Part shown: positions 25,283 through 35,519 of the stretch, piece by piece | Position numbering within the stretch: position 1 is the stretch's first letter | How the letters are laid out: every line of letters begins with the position of its first letter | Assembly: GCA_013141015.1 (NCBI GenBank) | Contig: JABFRT010000043.1 | Coordinates: forward strand, 17,215 to 81,214 | Source: Hyphomicrobium sp. | GTDB lineage: Bacteria; Pseudomonadota; Alphaproteobacteria; Rhizobiales; Hyphomicrobiaceae | DNA length: 64,000 nt | Reading direction: 5' to 3' | Program-made: the position numbers and the translations under genes | Notes under the pieces: generated by a model | Told to the model about the DNA's origin: nothing | Databases searched by the model: none | What the model saw: only the letters and a program-made list of their open reading frames with translations

Positions 25283-27067
25283 ATGCGTCGATCTTTCTGC
25301 ATTTTTCTGCTCATTCTGTCGTCGCTTTCTCCCGTGCTGGCAGGTCCCGGCCACGATCATGGCGAGGGAGGACATGGTCAAGGAGGACATGGTCAAGGAG
25401 GACATGGGCCAGAAACAGCGGCGCCCGCCGCCGTTCCGCGCCTTGAAAGCAGCAGCAGCGATTTTGAACTGGTCGCCACCGCCGAGGGCCATCGGTTGAC
25501 GATCTATCTCGACCGGTTCGATAGCAATGAACCGCTGGATGGCGCGTCGCTTGAAGTCTCTGGCGAAGGCATCTTTGCGGCAGCGGCAAAGCCGGTTGCA
25601 CCTGGAACCTACGTTGTTGATGCCGATTGGCTGGATGTGCCCGGCTCCAAGCCGCTGCTGTTCACGATCACCACTTCAGATACGTCCGACTTGCTCAACG
25701 GCACGTTGACGATTGCAGACACGGCACCTGTCACCCAATCCACCACCACACCATTAGCGGACGTGCTGACGCGCCCTGGCGTGCTGGCTGCACTGCTTGG
25801 TGCGCTCGTTGCCGGCTTCCTTATCGCGCTTGCACTTCGCCCCCGCAGTTCGTCTTCGCCATGCGCACCGCAGAGTTCCACGCCACAGTCCTGTTCGTCA
25901 GATGCGCCGCAAGCAAAATCAACCGGCAATCTTCGCGCGGCAGCTGAAATCATTGTCGTTACGGCATTCGCGGGATTTGTTTGGGCGTCGCCGGTTTTGG
26001 CGGGCCCTGGTCATGATGGCAGTCATGATCACGGTGACGGCGGAAACGCACCAGCCACCATCGCCGCCGGGAACGCGCCGCGCAAACTTGCCGATGGCAG
26101 CGTGTTTATTCCCAAACCATCGCAGCGCCTGTTGGACGTCCGCACCCACCCGGCAGTTGAAGAAACCAGCGTCAAGAGCCGCGAATTGATGGGTACGATC
26201 ATCTCCGACCCATCCGCGTTCGGCCAAGTACAGGCGCCCATGGACGGGCAGATCGAAATGAGCGAGCGCGGCATTTCATTTGCCGGCCAGAAGGTGGAGG
26301 CTGGCGAAGTGCTGGCCCTGTTGTCGCCGGCCATTCCGCTCGCCGATCTCGGCACCATGCAGCAACTGCGAGCCGAGGTGGACGGCAAACTGATCATCGC
26401 CGAACAGAAGCTCGCACGGTTGACGCGGATAGCGGGCGTCGTCGCGCAGCGCGATATCGACGACACCAGAGCCGAACGCGATGCGCTACGCGAACAAAAG
26501 CGCGTGCTTGCGCCCAAGGGCATCGAAAAGGTTGCACTCAAGGCGCCCGTCAGCGGCATCATCTCGCTTGCAAACGTGCGGGCCGGCCAAGTGGTCAGCG
26601 CACGCGATACGTTGTTCGAGATCGTCGACCCCAATCGCTTGTGGGCTGAGGGCATCGGCAACGATATTCATAACGATGACGAAATTGCTTCCGCTGAGGC
26701 GCTGGATCGCGACGGCCACGCATTCAAGCTGACCTACATGGGCCGCGCACCAACACTGCGCCAACAGGCACAGCCGTTTCTGTTCCGCGTCGACCAGCGG
26801 CACGCGGGCCTCGCCATCGGTGCACCGGTGAAAATCCTGGTGCAGACGCCGGACGCTGCCCGGGGCTACGTGTTGCCGGGGGCAGCAATCGTCCGCGGAT
26901 CGAACGGTTTGCCGCAAGTGTGGGTGAAACTTTCGGCGGAACGCTTCAAGCCAGTCGCGGTCAAAATAGCGCCGCTCGATGGCACGCGCTCGCTGGTCAT
27001 CGCCGGCATCGAAGCCGGTCAACGCGTCGTAACCGCAGGCGCTGAACTCATCAATCAGATCCGCTGA
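25283..27067 (+). CDS. RND-type periplasmic adaptor (MFP) with an N-terminal extra module
   Basis: The product has 594 residues, about 200 more than CzcB/CusB adaptors. It opens with a signal peptide ending SLSPVLA, then His-rich repeats (GGHGQ units, residues 27-42), a predicted beta domain (about 55-155), a hydrophobic segment (166-185), and a second hydrophobic segment (219-235) that again ends [10 protein letters not shown]. From about 270 the normal adaptor follows: [16 protein letters not shown], lipoyl-like half [17 protein letters not shown], coiled coil, second half [17 protein letters not shown], beta-barrel. It bridges inner-membrane pump and outer-membrane duct. The duplicate [10 protein letters not shown] suggests a fusion of two exported proteins; how the second segment is processed is unclear. 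Confidence 0.85.
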   Translation: MRRSFCIFLLILSSLSPVLAGPGHDHGEGGHGQGGHGQGGHGPETAAPAAVPRLESSSSDFELVATAEGHRLTIYLDRFDSNEPLDGASLEVSGEGIFAAAAKPVAPGTYVVDADWLDVPGSKPLLFTITTSDTSDLLNGTLTIADTAPVTQSTTTPLADVLTRPGVLAALLGALVAGFLIALALRPRSSSSPCAPQSSTPQSCSSDAPQAKSTGNLRAAAEIIVVTAFAGFVWASPVLAGPGHDGSHDHGDGGNAPATIAAGNAPRKLADGSVFIPKPSQRLLDVRTHPAVEETSVKSRELMGTIISDPSAFGQVQAPMDGQIEMSERGISFAGQKVEAGEVLALLSPAIPLADLGTMQQLRAEVDGKLIIAEQKLARLTRIAGVVAQRDIDDTRAERDALREQKRVLAPKGIEKVALKAPVSGIISLANVRAGQVVSARDTLFEIVDPNRLWAEGIGNDIHNDDEIASAEALDRDGHAFKLTYMGRAPTLRQQAQPFLFRVDQRHAGLAIGAPVKILVQTPDAARGYVLPGAAIVRGSNGLPQVWVKLSAERFKPVAVKIAPLDGTRSLVIAGIEAGQRVVTAGAELINQIR

Positions 27068-27080
27068 GATAGGGCCAAAC

Positions 27081-30000
27081 ATGTTCAGCGCCATTGTCCG
27101 CGGCAGTCTTGCCAACCGCTTGTTCGTCCTGACCGGCGGCATCATCATCATGATCTATGGCGTGATGACGCTGCGCGCGCTTCCGGTCGATGTGTTTCCC
27201 GATCTCAACCGGCCAACAGTCACCCTCATTTCGGAAGCCGGAGGATTGGCCCCCGAAGAAGTCGAGATGCTCGTCACCTTTCCAGTCGAGACGGCGATGG
27301 GCGGCATGCCGGGCGTCACGCGCGTGCGCTCCGTATCGAGTGCCGGCCTATCGATTGTCTACATCGAGTTTGATTGGTCAACCGAGATCTACCGGGCGCG
27401 CCAGCAGGTTTCTGAACGCTTGCAGCTGGTCCGCGAACAATTGCCAGCCAGCGTGGCTGCGCAAATGGGACCGATCTCATCGATCATGGGCGAGATCATG
27501 CTGATCGCCATGTCGAGCGACACGGCCAGTCCGATGACATTGCGTGAACTGTCCGATTTCACCGTGCGTCCGCAACTGCTGAGCGTACCCGGCGTTTCGC
27601 AAGTTATTCCGATCGGCGGCGAGGTCCGCCAATATCGCGTCATCCCGGATCCGCGCAAGATGGCGGCACTGGCCATCAGCTTCGATGCGATCGAGAAGGC
27701 CATTCAGAAATTCGGTGCCAATACGGGTGGTGGCTTCGTCGATCTCAATGCGCGCGAATACCTCATCCGCAATATCGCGCGCACCACTCAGATCGAAGAC
27801 TTGGCCAATCTCGCTGTTGCCTATCGCGATGGACAAGTGACGTCACTCAGTCAAGTCGCAAGTGTCGGCTATGCGCCTCGTGCCAAACGCGGAGATGCCG
27901 GCTTCAACGGCAAGCCGGCAGTGATCCTCGCTGTGCAAAAGCAACCGGGCGCCGACACCGTCAAAATCACACAGCAGATTGAAGCCATTCTGCCGGGCCT
28001 TCAACGCGTGATGCCCGCGGGCGTCCGCGTGACGGACGTCCAGTTCCGCCAGGCAACCTTCATTGAAATGTCGATTGCCAACGTCAAGCGGGTGCTGGTT
28101 GAGGCGCTGATTGTGGTGGCCATTGTGCTATTCGCATTTTTGCTCAATTGGCAAACGACGGTCATTTCGCTGATCTCAATTCCGCTGTCAGTGCTGACAA
28201 CCGTCATTGTGTTCCAGCTCCTTGGCCTATCCATCAACACCATGACGCTCGGCGGTCTTGCGATTGCGATCGGCGCATTGGTGGATGACGCAGTTGTCGA
28301 TGTCGAGAATATCTACCGCCGTCTTGGTCAAAAGCGCGCCGCGGGCAGCCGCGACCAGCGCAGCATTGCCGGCGTGGTCGCCGCGGCGTCGATTGAAGTG
28401 CGCTCCGGCATTCTCTACGCCACCGCGATCATCGTACTGGTGTTTCTGCCGCTATTTGCACTCTCGGGCATCGAGGGGCGGCTGTTCACACCGCTTGGCA
28501 TTGCGTTCATTGTCTCAATTCTCGCGAGCTTGCTGGTTTCGATGACGGTGACGCCGGTACTCGCCTACTGGCTTTTGCCGCGCATGCCCCACCTTGCGGG
28601 ACACGAGACGGCGCTCGTGCGAACGCTCAAGACTTGGCAGACGCGCGGTCTCGAATGGTGCTTCGACCGGCCCGCCTTCGTTATCGCCATGCCGGCGCTG
28701 GCCGTCGTCGCCGCGATTCTTGCGGCCTCACAGTTGCCACGCGCCTTCCTGCCGGCGTTTAACGAAGGAACCGTGCTGGTCAGCGTGATTTTGCAGCCTG
28801 GCATCAGCCTCTCTGAATCAGGCCGCATCGGGCGCTTAGCCGAAAAAATTGCCGCAGGAGTTCCCGAGGTCAAATCGGTCGGCCGCAGAACGGGCCGCGC
28901 CGAGTTCGACGAACACGCTGAAGGCGTACACAACAGCGAACTCGATATCGATCTGAAAAATTCGAGCCGCAGCCGCGAAGCCGTTCTGGCCGACATCCGC
29001 ACCCGCCTGACGGTGCTGCCCGCAAGTATCTCCGCTGGCCAGCCGATCGCCCACCGCCTCGATCATATGCTGTCGGGTGTGCGCGCCCAGATCGCGCTGA
29101 AGATCTATGGCGACGACTACGATACCTTGCGCAGCGTGGCAGCCGGCATTGAAGCGCGGCTCAAGACCGTGCGCGGTATCACCGATCTGCAAACCGAAAA
29201 GCAAGTCCGCATTCCGCAACTACAGGTGCGCATTGATTATGGCCGCGCCAAACAATTTGGCCTGAACCCGAATGACATAACGGCGGCGTTGGAGACGATG
29301 TCGAATGGCCGCGCTGTCTCGCAAATCGTCGATCAGTCGAAGCGTTTCGATGTCGTGCTGCGTCTGAGCGACGAAGACCGCAGCACGCGCGCGCTCAGCG
29401 ATATGCTGCTTGAAAGTCCGGCCGGGCGCATCCCGCTGAGTTCGGTTGCGGACGTCATTGAAACCGACGGCCCCAATCAGATCCTTCGAGAAAACGGCCG
29501 GCGGCGCATTGCCGTACTCGCCAACAGCGACGGCTCAGACCTTTCCCGTATCATTGACGATATTCGCCGCGAACTTGCAATCGCCAAACTTCCGCAAGGA
29601 TATTTCACCAGTCTTGAGGGCCAGTTCCAGGCGCAAGAGGATGCCTCGCGTTTGATTGCCGGGCTTTCGCTCATCTCACTGGCCTTGATTTTCATGGTTC
29701 TCTATTCGCGCTATCAATCCGGCGTTCTTGCGTTGATCATAATGGGCAACGTTCCGCTGGCGCTGATCGGCAGTGTTGCGGCCCTGTGGATTGCGGGGCA
29801 GCCCTTCTCAGTTGCCAGCGCCATTGGTTTCATCACACTGGCCGGCATCGCCACGCGCAACGGCATTCTGAAAATCAGCCACTACATCAATCTCGTGCTG
29901 CTTGAAGGGGAAACCTTCAGCCGCAAAATGATCGTTCGCGGCACGGCCGAGCGGCTGACACCTGTGCTGATGACCGCGCTTGCCGCCGGTATTGCCCTTG

Positions 30001-30197
30001 TACCGCTGATGACGGGCGCCGGAGAGCCGGGCAAGGAAATTCTGAACCCCGTCGCAGTGACCATCTTCGGCGGCCTCATGTCGGCAACCCTGCTTGACGG
30101 ATTTCTGACGCCCGTTCTCTTCCTGCTGTTTGGCCAAAAGCCACTCGAACGCCTGATCGCGGCCAATCGTACGAATACCCACGCCGAAGCCTTTTAG
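27081..30197 (+). CDS. Heavy-metal-type RND efflux pump (HME family)
   Basis: The product has 1038 residues. The N-terminal [33 protein letters not shown] opening (here [16 protein letters not shown]) is typical of HME-RND pumps, and 12 membrane segments are arranged as 1+5, twice. TM4 carries [17 protein letters not shown] (about 395-410), the proton-relay acidic residues in the HME-3-like form rather than the DFGxxxDGxxxxxEN of CzcA. At the porter-domain position where CusA has a substrate methionine (LLYMP) this protein reads [13 protein letters not shown] (about 557-569), so Cu/Ag export of the CusA type is not supported. It is 13 bases after the MFP gene. Confidence 0.9.
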   Translation: MFSAIVRGSLANRLFVLTGGIIIMIYGVMTLRALPVDVFPDLNRPTVTLISEAGGLAPEEVEMLVTFPVETAMGGMPGVTRVRSVSSAGLSIVYIEFDWSTEIYRARQQVSERLQLVREQLPASVAAQMGPISSIMGEIMLIAMSSDTASPMTLRELSDFTVRPQLLSVPGVSQVIPIGGEVRQYRVIPDPRKMAALAISFDAIEKAIQKFGANTGGGFVDLNAREYLIRNIARTTQIEDLANLAVAYRDGQVTSLSQVASVGYAPRAKRGDAGFNGKPAVILAVQKQPGADTVKITQQIEAILPGLQRVMPAGVRVTDVQFRQATFIEMSIANVKRVLVEALIVVAIVLFAFLLNWQTTVISLISIPLSVLTTVIVFQLLGLSINTMTLGGLAIAIGALVDDAVVDVENIYRRLGQKRAAGSRDQRSIAGVVAAASIEVRSGILYATAIIVLVFLPLFALSGIEGRLFTPLGIAFIVSILASLLVSMTVTPVLAYWLLPRMPHLAGHETALVRTLKTWQTRGLEWCFDRPAFVIAMPALAVVAAILAASQLPRAFLPAFNEGTVLVSVILQPGISLSESGRIGRLAEKIAAGVPEVKSVGRRTGRAEFDEHAEGVHNSELDIDLKNSSRSREAVLADIRTRLTVLPASISAGQPIAHRLDHMLSGVRAQIALKIYGDDYDTLRSVAAGIEARLKTVRGITDLQTEKQVRIPQLQVRIDYGRAKQFGLNPNDITAALETMSNGRAVSQIVDQSKRFDVVLRLSDEDRSTRALSDMLLESPAGRIPLSSVADVIETDGPNQILRENGRRRIAVLANSDGSDLSRIIDDIRRELAIAKLPQGYFTSLEGQFQAQEDASRLIAGLSLISLALIFMVLYSRYQSGVLALIIMGNVPLALIGSVAALWIAGQPFSVASAIGFITLAGIATRNGILKISHYINLVLLEGETFSRKMIVRGTAERLTPVLMTALAAGIALVPLMTGAGEPGKEILNPVAVTIFGGLMSATLLDGFLTPVLFLLFGQKPLERLIAANRTNTHAEAF

Positions 30198-30227
30198 GTT
30201 GCAACGCATACAAAGGAGACTGACCTT

Positions 30228-30623
30228 ATGATCAAAGCCCACACGGTTCCTCTCTCAGCTGCAATTGCCGCGCTGACCCTGATGCTGTCACCTGTATCGG
30301 CTGGCGAGACGCATCAGCACACAGGCGCCCACGGCGGAAAGGTCGTTGAAAGCGGCCACCATCATCTCGAGATCGTCGCCAAGGATGGCGTCGTCGAAGT
30401 TTATGTGAATGGCGACGATATGAAGCCCGAAGACATCACATCCGCCAAAGGGACGGCGGCTGTTTTATCAGGTGGCAAAAAGGTAGACATCACGCTTGCG
30501 CCCGGCCCTGCCAGCGCTCTGACTGGCACTGGCACATTTAAAGCCGACACAGGTTCGATCATCGTCGTCACCGTAACCATGCCCGGTCACAAGCCGGAGC
30601 AGGCCCGCATCAAGATCGACTAA
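30228..30623 (+). CDS. Small His-rich periplasmic protein of the metal cluster
   Basis: The product has 131 residues. A signal peptide (AAIAALTLMLSPVSAGE) is followed by THQHTGAHGGKVVESGHHH and then a beta-rich domain of about 90 residues with no cysteine or catalytic motif. By position (30 bases after the RND gene) and histidine content it looks like a periplasmic metal carrier that could feed the pump, as CusF does for CusCBA; the sequence itself is not CusF-like and no motif fixes the metal. Confidence 0.65.
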   Translation: MIKAHTVPLSAAIAALTLMLSPVSAGETHQHTGAHGGKVVESGHHHLEIVAKDGVVEVYVNGDDMKPEDITSAKGTAAVLSGGKKVDITLAPGPASALTGTGTFKADTGSIIVVTVTMPGHKPEQARIKID

Positions 30624-30675
30624 CAACGGCCAGACGCGATGCCGCCGCGTGCTGCGTGACGGTGCGCGACGGCGG

Positions 30676-31635
30676 CTATTGCGACAACGAACGGCGGATC
30701 GCGTCACCCGGGGCGGCATCGGCGCGGCGTGAAAAACGGCCCGCCGGACGCGCGGCCTTCGCGGCGGCTGTGTATTTCACAGAGCGCTTGGGCTTGGCAG
30801 GGTGTGTCAACGCTGGCGCGGCAGCGACGGCCGATGCATCTGTGCCGGGCTTTGCTGACGCGGCTGGTGGCACAGCACTTGGGAGTATTGCCGCTGGTGG
30901 CACGCTCACCTTGCCGGGTGTTTCCCCTGCGCGCGATTGCGCAACCGGGGCTTGGTTTTGGGCCGTATCCAACGTCAACGGCTCGGCCACGGCAATCGCA
31001 GTTTTGCCGTTTCCGAGTTCCAGCGAACCGTTGGCCCCGAGCTGATAGTATCCGCCGTCGCCGCCCGTGATGTCATAGCGCCGTCCGCGATTACTCCGCG
31101 TCTCGATCAGCGCGTCCGTCGTCGTCTGACCGCTGCGCAGCTGCCATTCGGCGAAAACTTTGCCGTTTGCATCACGATAGATCGTCAAACGCCCCGGCAA
31201 TGCAGGCGGCGATGTCAACCAGACACCAACGCGATTGCGATTGTCGCTCGCCGCTTGCGCGCGGTAGGCCACTTCCTCTTCAAGCCTGAGGCCAGCAACG
31301 CTGACCTTCTGCACCGGCTGCTCTGAAACCTCAGCCCAAGCGGCAGCACTGAGCGGCATACCGGCCAAATAGAACGCAACGCTGCGGACCACTTTTTGCG
31401 CGGGCAAGCGCGCGCGCACCTCATTGGCAATGGCTTTGAGATCCGCTTCCGATTGCCGGGAGTCGAGCCGGACAGAGACGCGCAATGCACCGGCCGCCCC
31501 GTCCTGACTGATGATTTTGTATGCAGGGTTTCCGGCGAGGCCGCTGGCCGGAAAGACTGCCAGAAAAGATAGAAAGGTGGCCAGAAACCCGAATAGAAGG
31601 ACCGCACTGAAGCGGCTCGCAATTGCTGTCGGCAT
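30676..31635 (-). CDS. Hypothetical exported protein
   Basis: The product has 319 residues. The start at 31635 follows GGGAG and yields a signal peptide with core LFGFLATFLSFLAVFPASG. Two structured parts of about 80 residues (SVRLDSRQSEADLKAIANEV and VWLTSPPALPGRLTIYRDANG) precede an Ala/Pro-rich, basic tail. No enzyme motif was recognised. It is convergent with the metal cluster and upstream of nothing in its own strand for 158 bases, so it is probably a single-gene unit. Confidence 0.6.
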   Translation of the reverse strand: MPTAIASRFSAVLLFGFLATFLSFLAVFPASGLAGNPAYKIISQDGAAGALRVSVRLDSRQSEADLKAIANEVRARLPAQKVVRSVAFYLAGMPLSAAAWAEVSEQPVQKVSVAGLRLEEEVAYRAQAASDNRNRVGVWLTSPPALPGRLTIYRDANGKVFAEWQLRSGQTTTDALIETRSNRGRRYDITGGDGGYYQLGANGSLELGNGKTAIAVAEPLTLDTAQNQAPVAQSRAGETPGKVSVPPAAILPSAVPPAASAKPGTDASAVAAAPALTHPAKPKRSVKYTAAAKAARPAGRFSRRADAAPGDAIRRSLSQ

Positions 31636-31793
31636 CGTCAAATCTCCCGGCGTAGCAATGGGCTTCGCGAACCGGAAAATCGTGGTGTCAGCCCGCGCAC
31701 TGCACCAGTGCACTTGCATGGTTAACAAAAGGTTTACGGCCCCAATCCAACGATCGGAGCCGCCGGAAACCTGTTAGTTGTTCGTTCGAATTC

Positions 31794-33176
31794 TTACGGG
31801 GCCAACGCGTTGGCAGCCGCGGCGGGTGGCGCATCATTTTCATCACGGCCCGTCGCGCTGCGTGTTGCAGCCCCATCGCGTCCGTAGATGTCGGGCCGGA
31901 ATTCAACACGCCCGGTTGAGGGTTCCGCCCACGCTGTGAGATAGGCGAAATAGACTGGCACCGGACGCGTCAGATTGAGATCGAGCGCTTGCCCGCCATC
32001 GAGCACGGCCCGCACCTGCCCCGGCTGCTCCCAGCCCGCTTCATAGCGCGCCAGCCACTCAGCCAGCTGGAACACGTCCTGCACGCGCACGCAGCCTGCC
32101 GAAAAAGGACGGCTGCGCTGCTCAAACAGCTTCTTCATCGGCGTATCATGCATATAAACGCCGTGCTCGTTGGACATATCCAAACGCACCAAACCCAGCG
32201 CGTTCTTGTCGCCCGGATCCTGCTTGAACTTGTAGTTTGCGGTTGCCGGCGAAAACCAATCGACGGCTTTGCGGTCGAGTTCCGGGCCATTATAGCCGTT
32301 GTAAACGCGGATCCCCTCGTTCTCCAGGTATTCCGGCTCCTTTTGCAGGCGCGGTATCAGGTCGAGCGTCGCGACGCTATCTGGCACGCGCCAGAACGGA
32401 AAGAAGTTGAGCGCCTTAATGGTCGCGCGCACGTCTGGCGTCTGGCGCTCAGGCCGCCCGCCGATAATGCGATGGCGTTGCTGCACTTCGCGCCGCTCGA
32501 CCGCTTCAAGCTGGAATGCGGGCACGTTGACGAACACATAGCGCTCTTCACTGCCGCAACCGCCCAGCGCTTTCAGCCGGTCGTAGTTGAGCTTCAACTG
32601 TTCAAGGCGCTGCTGCGCGGTAACATTGACCACGGCAAACATCGATTGTTCGATGCGGCCCGTCGGGCGCACCCCGTGGCGCAACTGGAAGCGCTTGACC
32701 GCCGCTTCGAGTTCGGAGTCGAAGGTTTCGCTGTCGTAGTATTGGCCCTTGGCGGGCATATCCCCGCTGATGCGCAACCGCTTGCGCAAAACCGGCACGC
32801 GTTGATCTTCGTCGCCGGCGCGCATCATTTTGCCGGTTGGCAACAGAGGCCAGCCGCCGCTGGCAACAATCTGCTCATAGCGCTGGATCGCGCCGCCAAT
32901 CGCGTCTAACATCACGTCGCTGCACCACGGCGTTGAATCGGGACGCAGGTCTTCGAGAACTTCAGGCTTGCGGACAGGCCGCTCAGACGTGTCATCGGAA
33001 CCTGGCGTGCCGGTATAGCTTGGCGAACCGGTTTTTGGCCCGTCCCACCAGTTGCCCTGTGCGCGGGCGGGCGTCACGGCCGATGCCGCAGCCAAGGCCC
33101 CACTCATCACCAGCATCACCGCCGCCGCCCGCTGACACAGGCCACGCTGCGCGCTCAAAATTCCGAAAAGCCTCAT
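31794..33176 (-). CDS. L,D-transpeptidase with peptidoglycan-binding domain, copy A
   Basis: The product has 460 residues and belongs to the YcbB-like long L,D-transpeptidases, which make 3-3 cross-links between peptidoglycan stem peptides. The start at 33176 (after AGGCGGA) gives a signal peptide (AAAVMLVMSGALAAASAV). A putative PG-binding helical region (about 130-200, FQLRHGVRPTGRIE) precedes the YkuD catalytic domain with HGVYMHDTP and the active-site cysteine in FSAGCVRV. It is paralogous to the enzyme at 43912 (shared YMHDTP and GCxRVxxxxxLAEW blocks). A longer frame to 33422 lacks a signal and is not used. Confidence 0.88.
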   Translation of the reverse strand: MRLFGILSAQRGLCQRAAAVMLVMSGALAAASAVTPARAQGNWWDGPKTGSPSYTGTPGSDDTSERPVRKPEVLEDLRPDSTPWCSDVMLDAIGGAIQRYEQIVASGGWPLLPTGKMMRAGDEDQRVPVLRKRLRISGDMPAKGQYYDSETFDSELEAAVKRFQLRHGVRPTGRIEQSMFAVVNVTAQQRLEQLKLNYDRLKALGGCGSEERYVFVNVPAFQLEAVERREVQQRHRIIGGRPERQTPDVRATIKALNFFPFWRVPDSVATLDLIPRLQKEPEYLENEGIRVYNGYNGPELDRKAVDWFSPATANYKFKQDPGDKNALGLVRLDMSNEHGVYMHDTPMKKLFEQRSRPFSAGCVRVQDVFQLAEWLARYEAGWEQPGQVRAVLDGGQALDLNLTRPVPVYFAYLTAWAEPSTGRVEFRPDIYGRDGAATRSATGRDENDAPPAAAANALAP

Positions 33177-33431
33177 TCCGCCTGCCTGAACGTTTGTGTG
33201 ATGAACCTTGTTTTTTAGGTCCGCATTAGATCCGCAAGTATCGTCCGCAAAGCCACCGCACCAAGACTTGCGCCGCTTCAAAAAAGCGAAGCAAATCCGC
33301 GAGATATCTACCCCGCCGGTTATGGCGAAAAGGTGACCGTTTAGCAGGGTAGGCAGATCGCCGCTATGCCCTGGATCGCAAAGCAGTGTTGCGCCTGGGA
33401 CGCACGGAGGAACGGTTTGCACCGTGCCTGT

Positions 33432-34454
33432 TCAATTGCCCTCGAAATGGTCATAGCCAGCGCCTGACACATGGTGTGGCCCGCCGTCCGCACCGATAAG
33501 AGAAACACCGGAGCCCGCGGCCAGCTCGCCGAGCCAGGTGATGCGCAGGCCTATTCCTGCGCAAACGCCGACCACCTCAGCGGCACTGTTGGCTGGCACG
33601 GCAAACAGAATTTCATAATCGTCGCCTCCGCTGACCACGGACGCAAGTGCATCCCGCTGCCGCTCAATCACCGCCCGCGCCGCCGCAGACAGCGGAAGGT
33701 CTGCAACGGCAATCCGCAACCCTGCATTCCCGCCAGCGGCCAGCCGCGCCGCATCTTTCAGCAGGCCATCAGAGACATCGAGTGCAGCTGAGGCATAGGT
33801 GTGTAGAACGGTCGCCAATACCTGACGCGGTTGCGGCCGCAAATATCGGCCAAGCAAGTGTTGGGCATGGGCATGACTGAAACCGGCGCCGAATGCGTCG
33901 CCTGCCCGCCGCAACCGCAGCCCGAGGCTTGCGTCTCCAAGTGTTCCGGACACAAACACATGATCGCCCACGCGCGCCCCTTGCCGCCGGACGAAGCGGC
34001 CCTTCGGCACGCGCCCGAAAGCCGTGACGGAAATCGATAACGGTCCGGGCGTCCGGTCGGTATCGCCACCGATCAAGTGAAAGCCGAACGCCGCTTGCGC
34101 TTCTGCAAGCCCTGCGCTGAACGCCGCCATCCAGCCTTTGAGAGGTGCGTCGGGCAACGCCAGCGCCATCGTGTAGGCAACGGGTTGCGCGCCCTTGGCG
34201 GCGAGGTCAGACGCGTTGACGGCCAAAGCCTTCCACGCGATATCGCGCGGATCATCGTCGCCGAAAAAATGCACGCCTGCAATAACCGGATCGGTAGAGA
34301 CGACGAGATCGAAGCCGGGATCGAGTGAAATCAGCGCTGCGTCGTCTTTGAGGCCGAACGCGCCCGGATATGCCGCCGCCAGTGGCGCGAGGTATGCCGC
34401 GATCAACTCGGTTTCGTTGCTGATCCGGTCTGACACGACGGAGATCCGTTTCAA
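33432..34454 (-). CDS. thiL: Thiamine-monophosphate kinase
   Basis: Phosphorylates thiamine phosphate to thiamine diphosphate with ATP (EC 2.7.4.16). At about 335-340 residues it has normal length. Landmarks: GLKDDAALI (metal-binding DDAA), STDPVIAGVHF, IGGDTDRTPGPLSISVTAFG and SGGDDYEILFAV near the C-terminus. The start is unsettled: the longest frame begins at a TTG (34454) with poor ribosome-binding sequence, and a GTG at 34436 is equally possible; the conserved part starts at NETELIAAYLAPL. It is 33 bases behind nusB, the usual gene order. Confidence 0.93.
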   Translation of the reverse strand: MKRISVVSDRISNETELIAAYLAPLAAAYPGAFGLKDDAALISLDPGFDLVVSTDPVIAGVHFFGDDDPRDIAWKALAVNASDLAAKGAQPVAYTMALALPDAPLKGWMAAFSAGLAEAQAAFGFHLIGGDTDRTPGPLSISVTAFGRVPKGRFVRRQGARVGDHVFVSGTLGDASLGLRLRRAGDAFGAGFSHAHAQHLLGRYLRPQPRQVLATVLHTYASAALDVSDGLLKDAARLAAGGNAGLRIAVADLPLSAAARAVIERQRDALASVVSGGDDYEILFAVPANSAAEVVGVCAGIGLRITWLGELAAGSGVSLIGADGGPHHVSGAGYDHFEGN

Positions 34455-34487
34455 GTAAGGCGGCTGGCATTCAGAACTCGCCCGGCT

Positions 34488-35021
34488 TTACGCCTTGGCG
34501 GGTCTGCCTTCGAATTCCTTCGGCCGCACCACGTGGGCGATCTTGTCGAGCACACCGTTGACGACGCGCGGTTCGTCTTCGGAGAAAAAGAACCGCGCGA
34601 CGTTGATGTACTCGTTAATCACGACCCGGGCCGGCACGTCGTTGCGGTCGAGCAGCTCGGCAACGCCCGCGCGCAATACGGCGCGTAAAATCGCGTCCAC
34701 CCGGACCAGCCGCCAGCCGGTTGCCAGCTGTTCGTCAATCATCGGATCGAGTTCGCGCTGACGGCGCAGCACGGCGCGCAAGATGTCTGCGAAAAACGTA
34801 CGGTCGGCGCCGGCAATGGTTTCTTCAGGCGCATCGACGGCGAAGCGCACATGCAGGAACTCTTCGATCACGTCGTCGATGTCGGTGCCCGCGAGATCCA
34901 TTTGGTAGAGCGCCTGCACAGCGGCCACCCGCGCGGCCGTGCGTGCCGAAATGGGATCGTCTTTTTTGGCGGCGGGCTTTCCGCTTGAAGTCTTTTCAGC
35001 GGGCTTCTCCGGCGTGCTCAT
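34488..35021 (-). CDS. nusB: Transcription antitermination factor NusB
   Basis: The product has 177 residues. The core (about 24-160) with ARVAAVQALYQMDLAG and RVVINEYINVARFF is the NusB helical fold that binds boxA RNA with NusE. The N-terminal 20 residues are a lysine-rich, low-complexity addition. The start overlaps the ribH stop by four bases (ATGA type), so the two are translationally coupled; this is the usual order of the rib block. Confidence 0.94.
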   Translation of the reverse strand: MSTPEKPAEKTSSGKPAAKKDDPISARTAARVAAVQALYQMDLAGTDIDDVIEEFLHVRFAVDAPEETIAGADRTFFADILRAVLRRQRELDPMIDEQLATGWRLVRVDAILRAVLRAGVAELLDRNDVPARVVINEYINVARFFFSEDEPRVVNGVLDKIAHVVRPKEFEGRPAKA

Positions 35022-35515
35022 GAGCCGCGCCCCCAGAAACCGCGCTTGTGTTCAATGAGCGATAGGCAGGCGCGCGCCGCGTCTCCGCCCTTGCCGGCAA
35101 TTCCGCCTTCAGCACGCGCGATCGCCTGCGCTTCGGTTTCTACCGTCAAAATCCCGTTACCAACCGGCAGGTCGTGGCGCATTGCGGTGTCCATCGTCCA
35201 GTGATTGGCATTGTTGCAGACGATGTCGTAATGCGCCGTCTCGCCGCGGATTACGCAGCCGAGCACAACTGCGCCGTCAAACGCCATGCGGCCCGCCGCT
35301 TTTGCCGCAGCGGCAGCGGCAAAAACTTGCGGAATTTCCAGCGCGCCCGGCACCACGATCCGCTCGTAGCTGACGCCGCGCGCTGCGCATTCGGCAATCG
35401 CGCCACTAGCCAGCATACCGGCGATGCTTTCATAGAAGCGCGCCTCAATGATCAGCAGATGCGCATCAAGCGCTTGGGGCGCGGCCCGATCCAGTGCCGG
35501 TGATTTCTTGACCAT
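35018..35515 (-). CDS. ribH: 6,7-dimethyl-8-ribityllumazine synthase
   Basis: Condenses 3,4-dihydroxy-2-butanone 4-phosphate with the ribityl-aminopyrimidine (EC 2.5.1.78). At 165 residues, the start at 35515 follows TAGGGC and lies four bases after the ribBX stop. Motifs: VPGALEIPQVF, GCVIRGETAHYDIVCN (catalytic His in AHYD), and PVGNGILTVET. The N-terminus before LLIIEARFYESI is longer than minimal. Confidence 0.95.
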   Translation of the reverse strand: MVKKSPALDRAAPQALDAHLLIIEARFYESIAGMLASGAIAECAARGVSYERIVVPGALEIPQVFAAAAAAKAAGRMAFDGAVVLGCVIRGETAHYDIVCNNANHWTMDTAMRHDLPVGNGILTVETEAQAIARAEGGIAGKGGDAARACLSLIEHKRGFWGRGS

Positions 35516-35519
35516 TGCC

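Noticed and set aside
31989..32909. 306-residue plus-strand frame opposite the L,D-transpeptidase
   Set aside because: Antisense shadow of a conserved enzyme, no ribosome-binding site, no recognisable domain.
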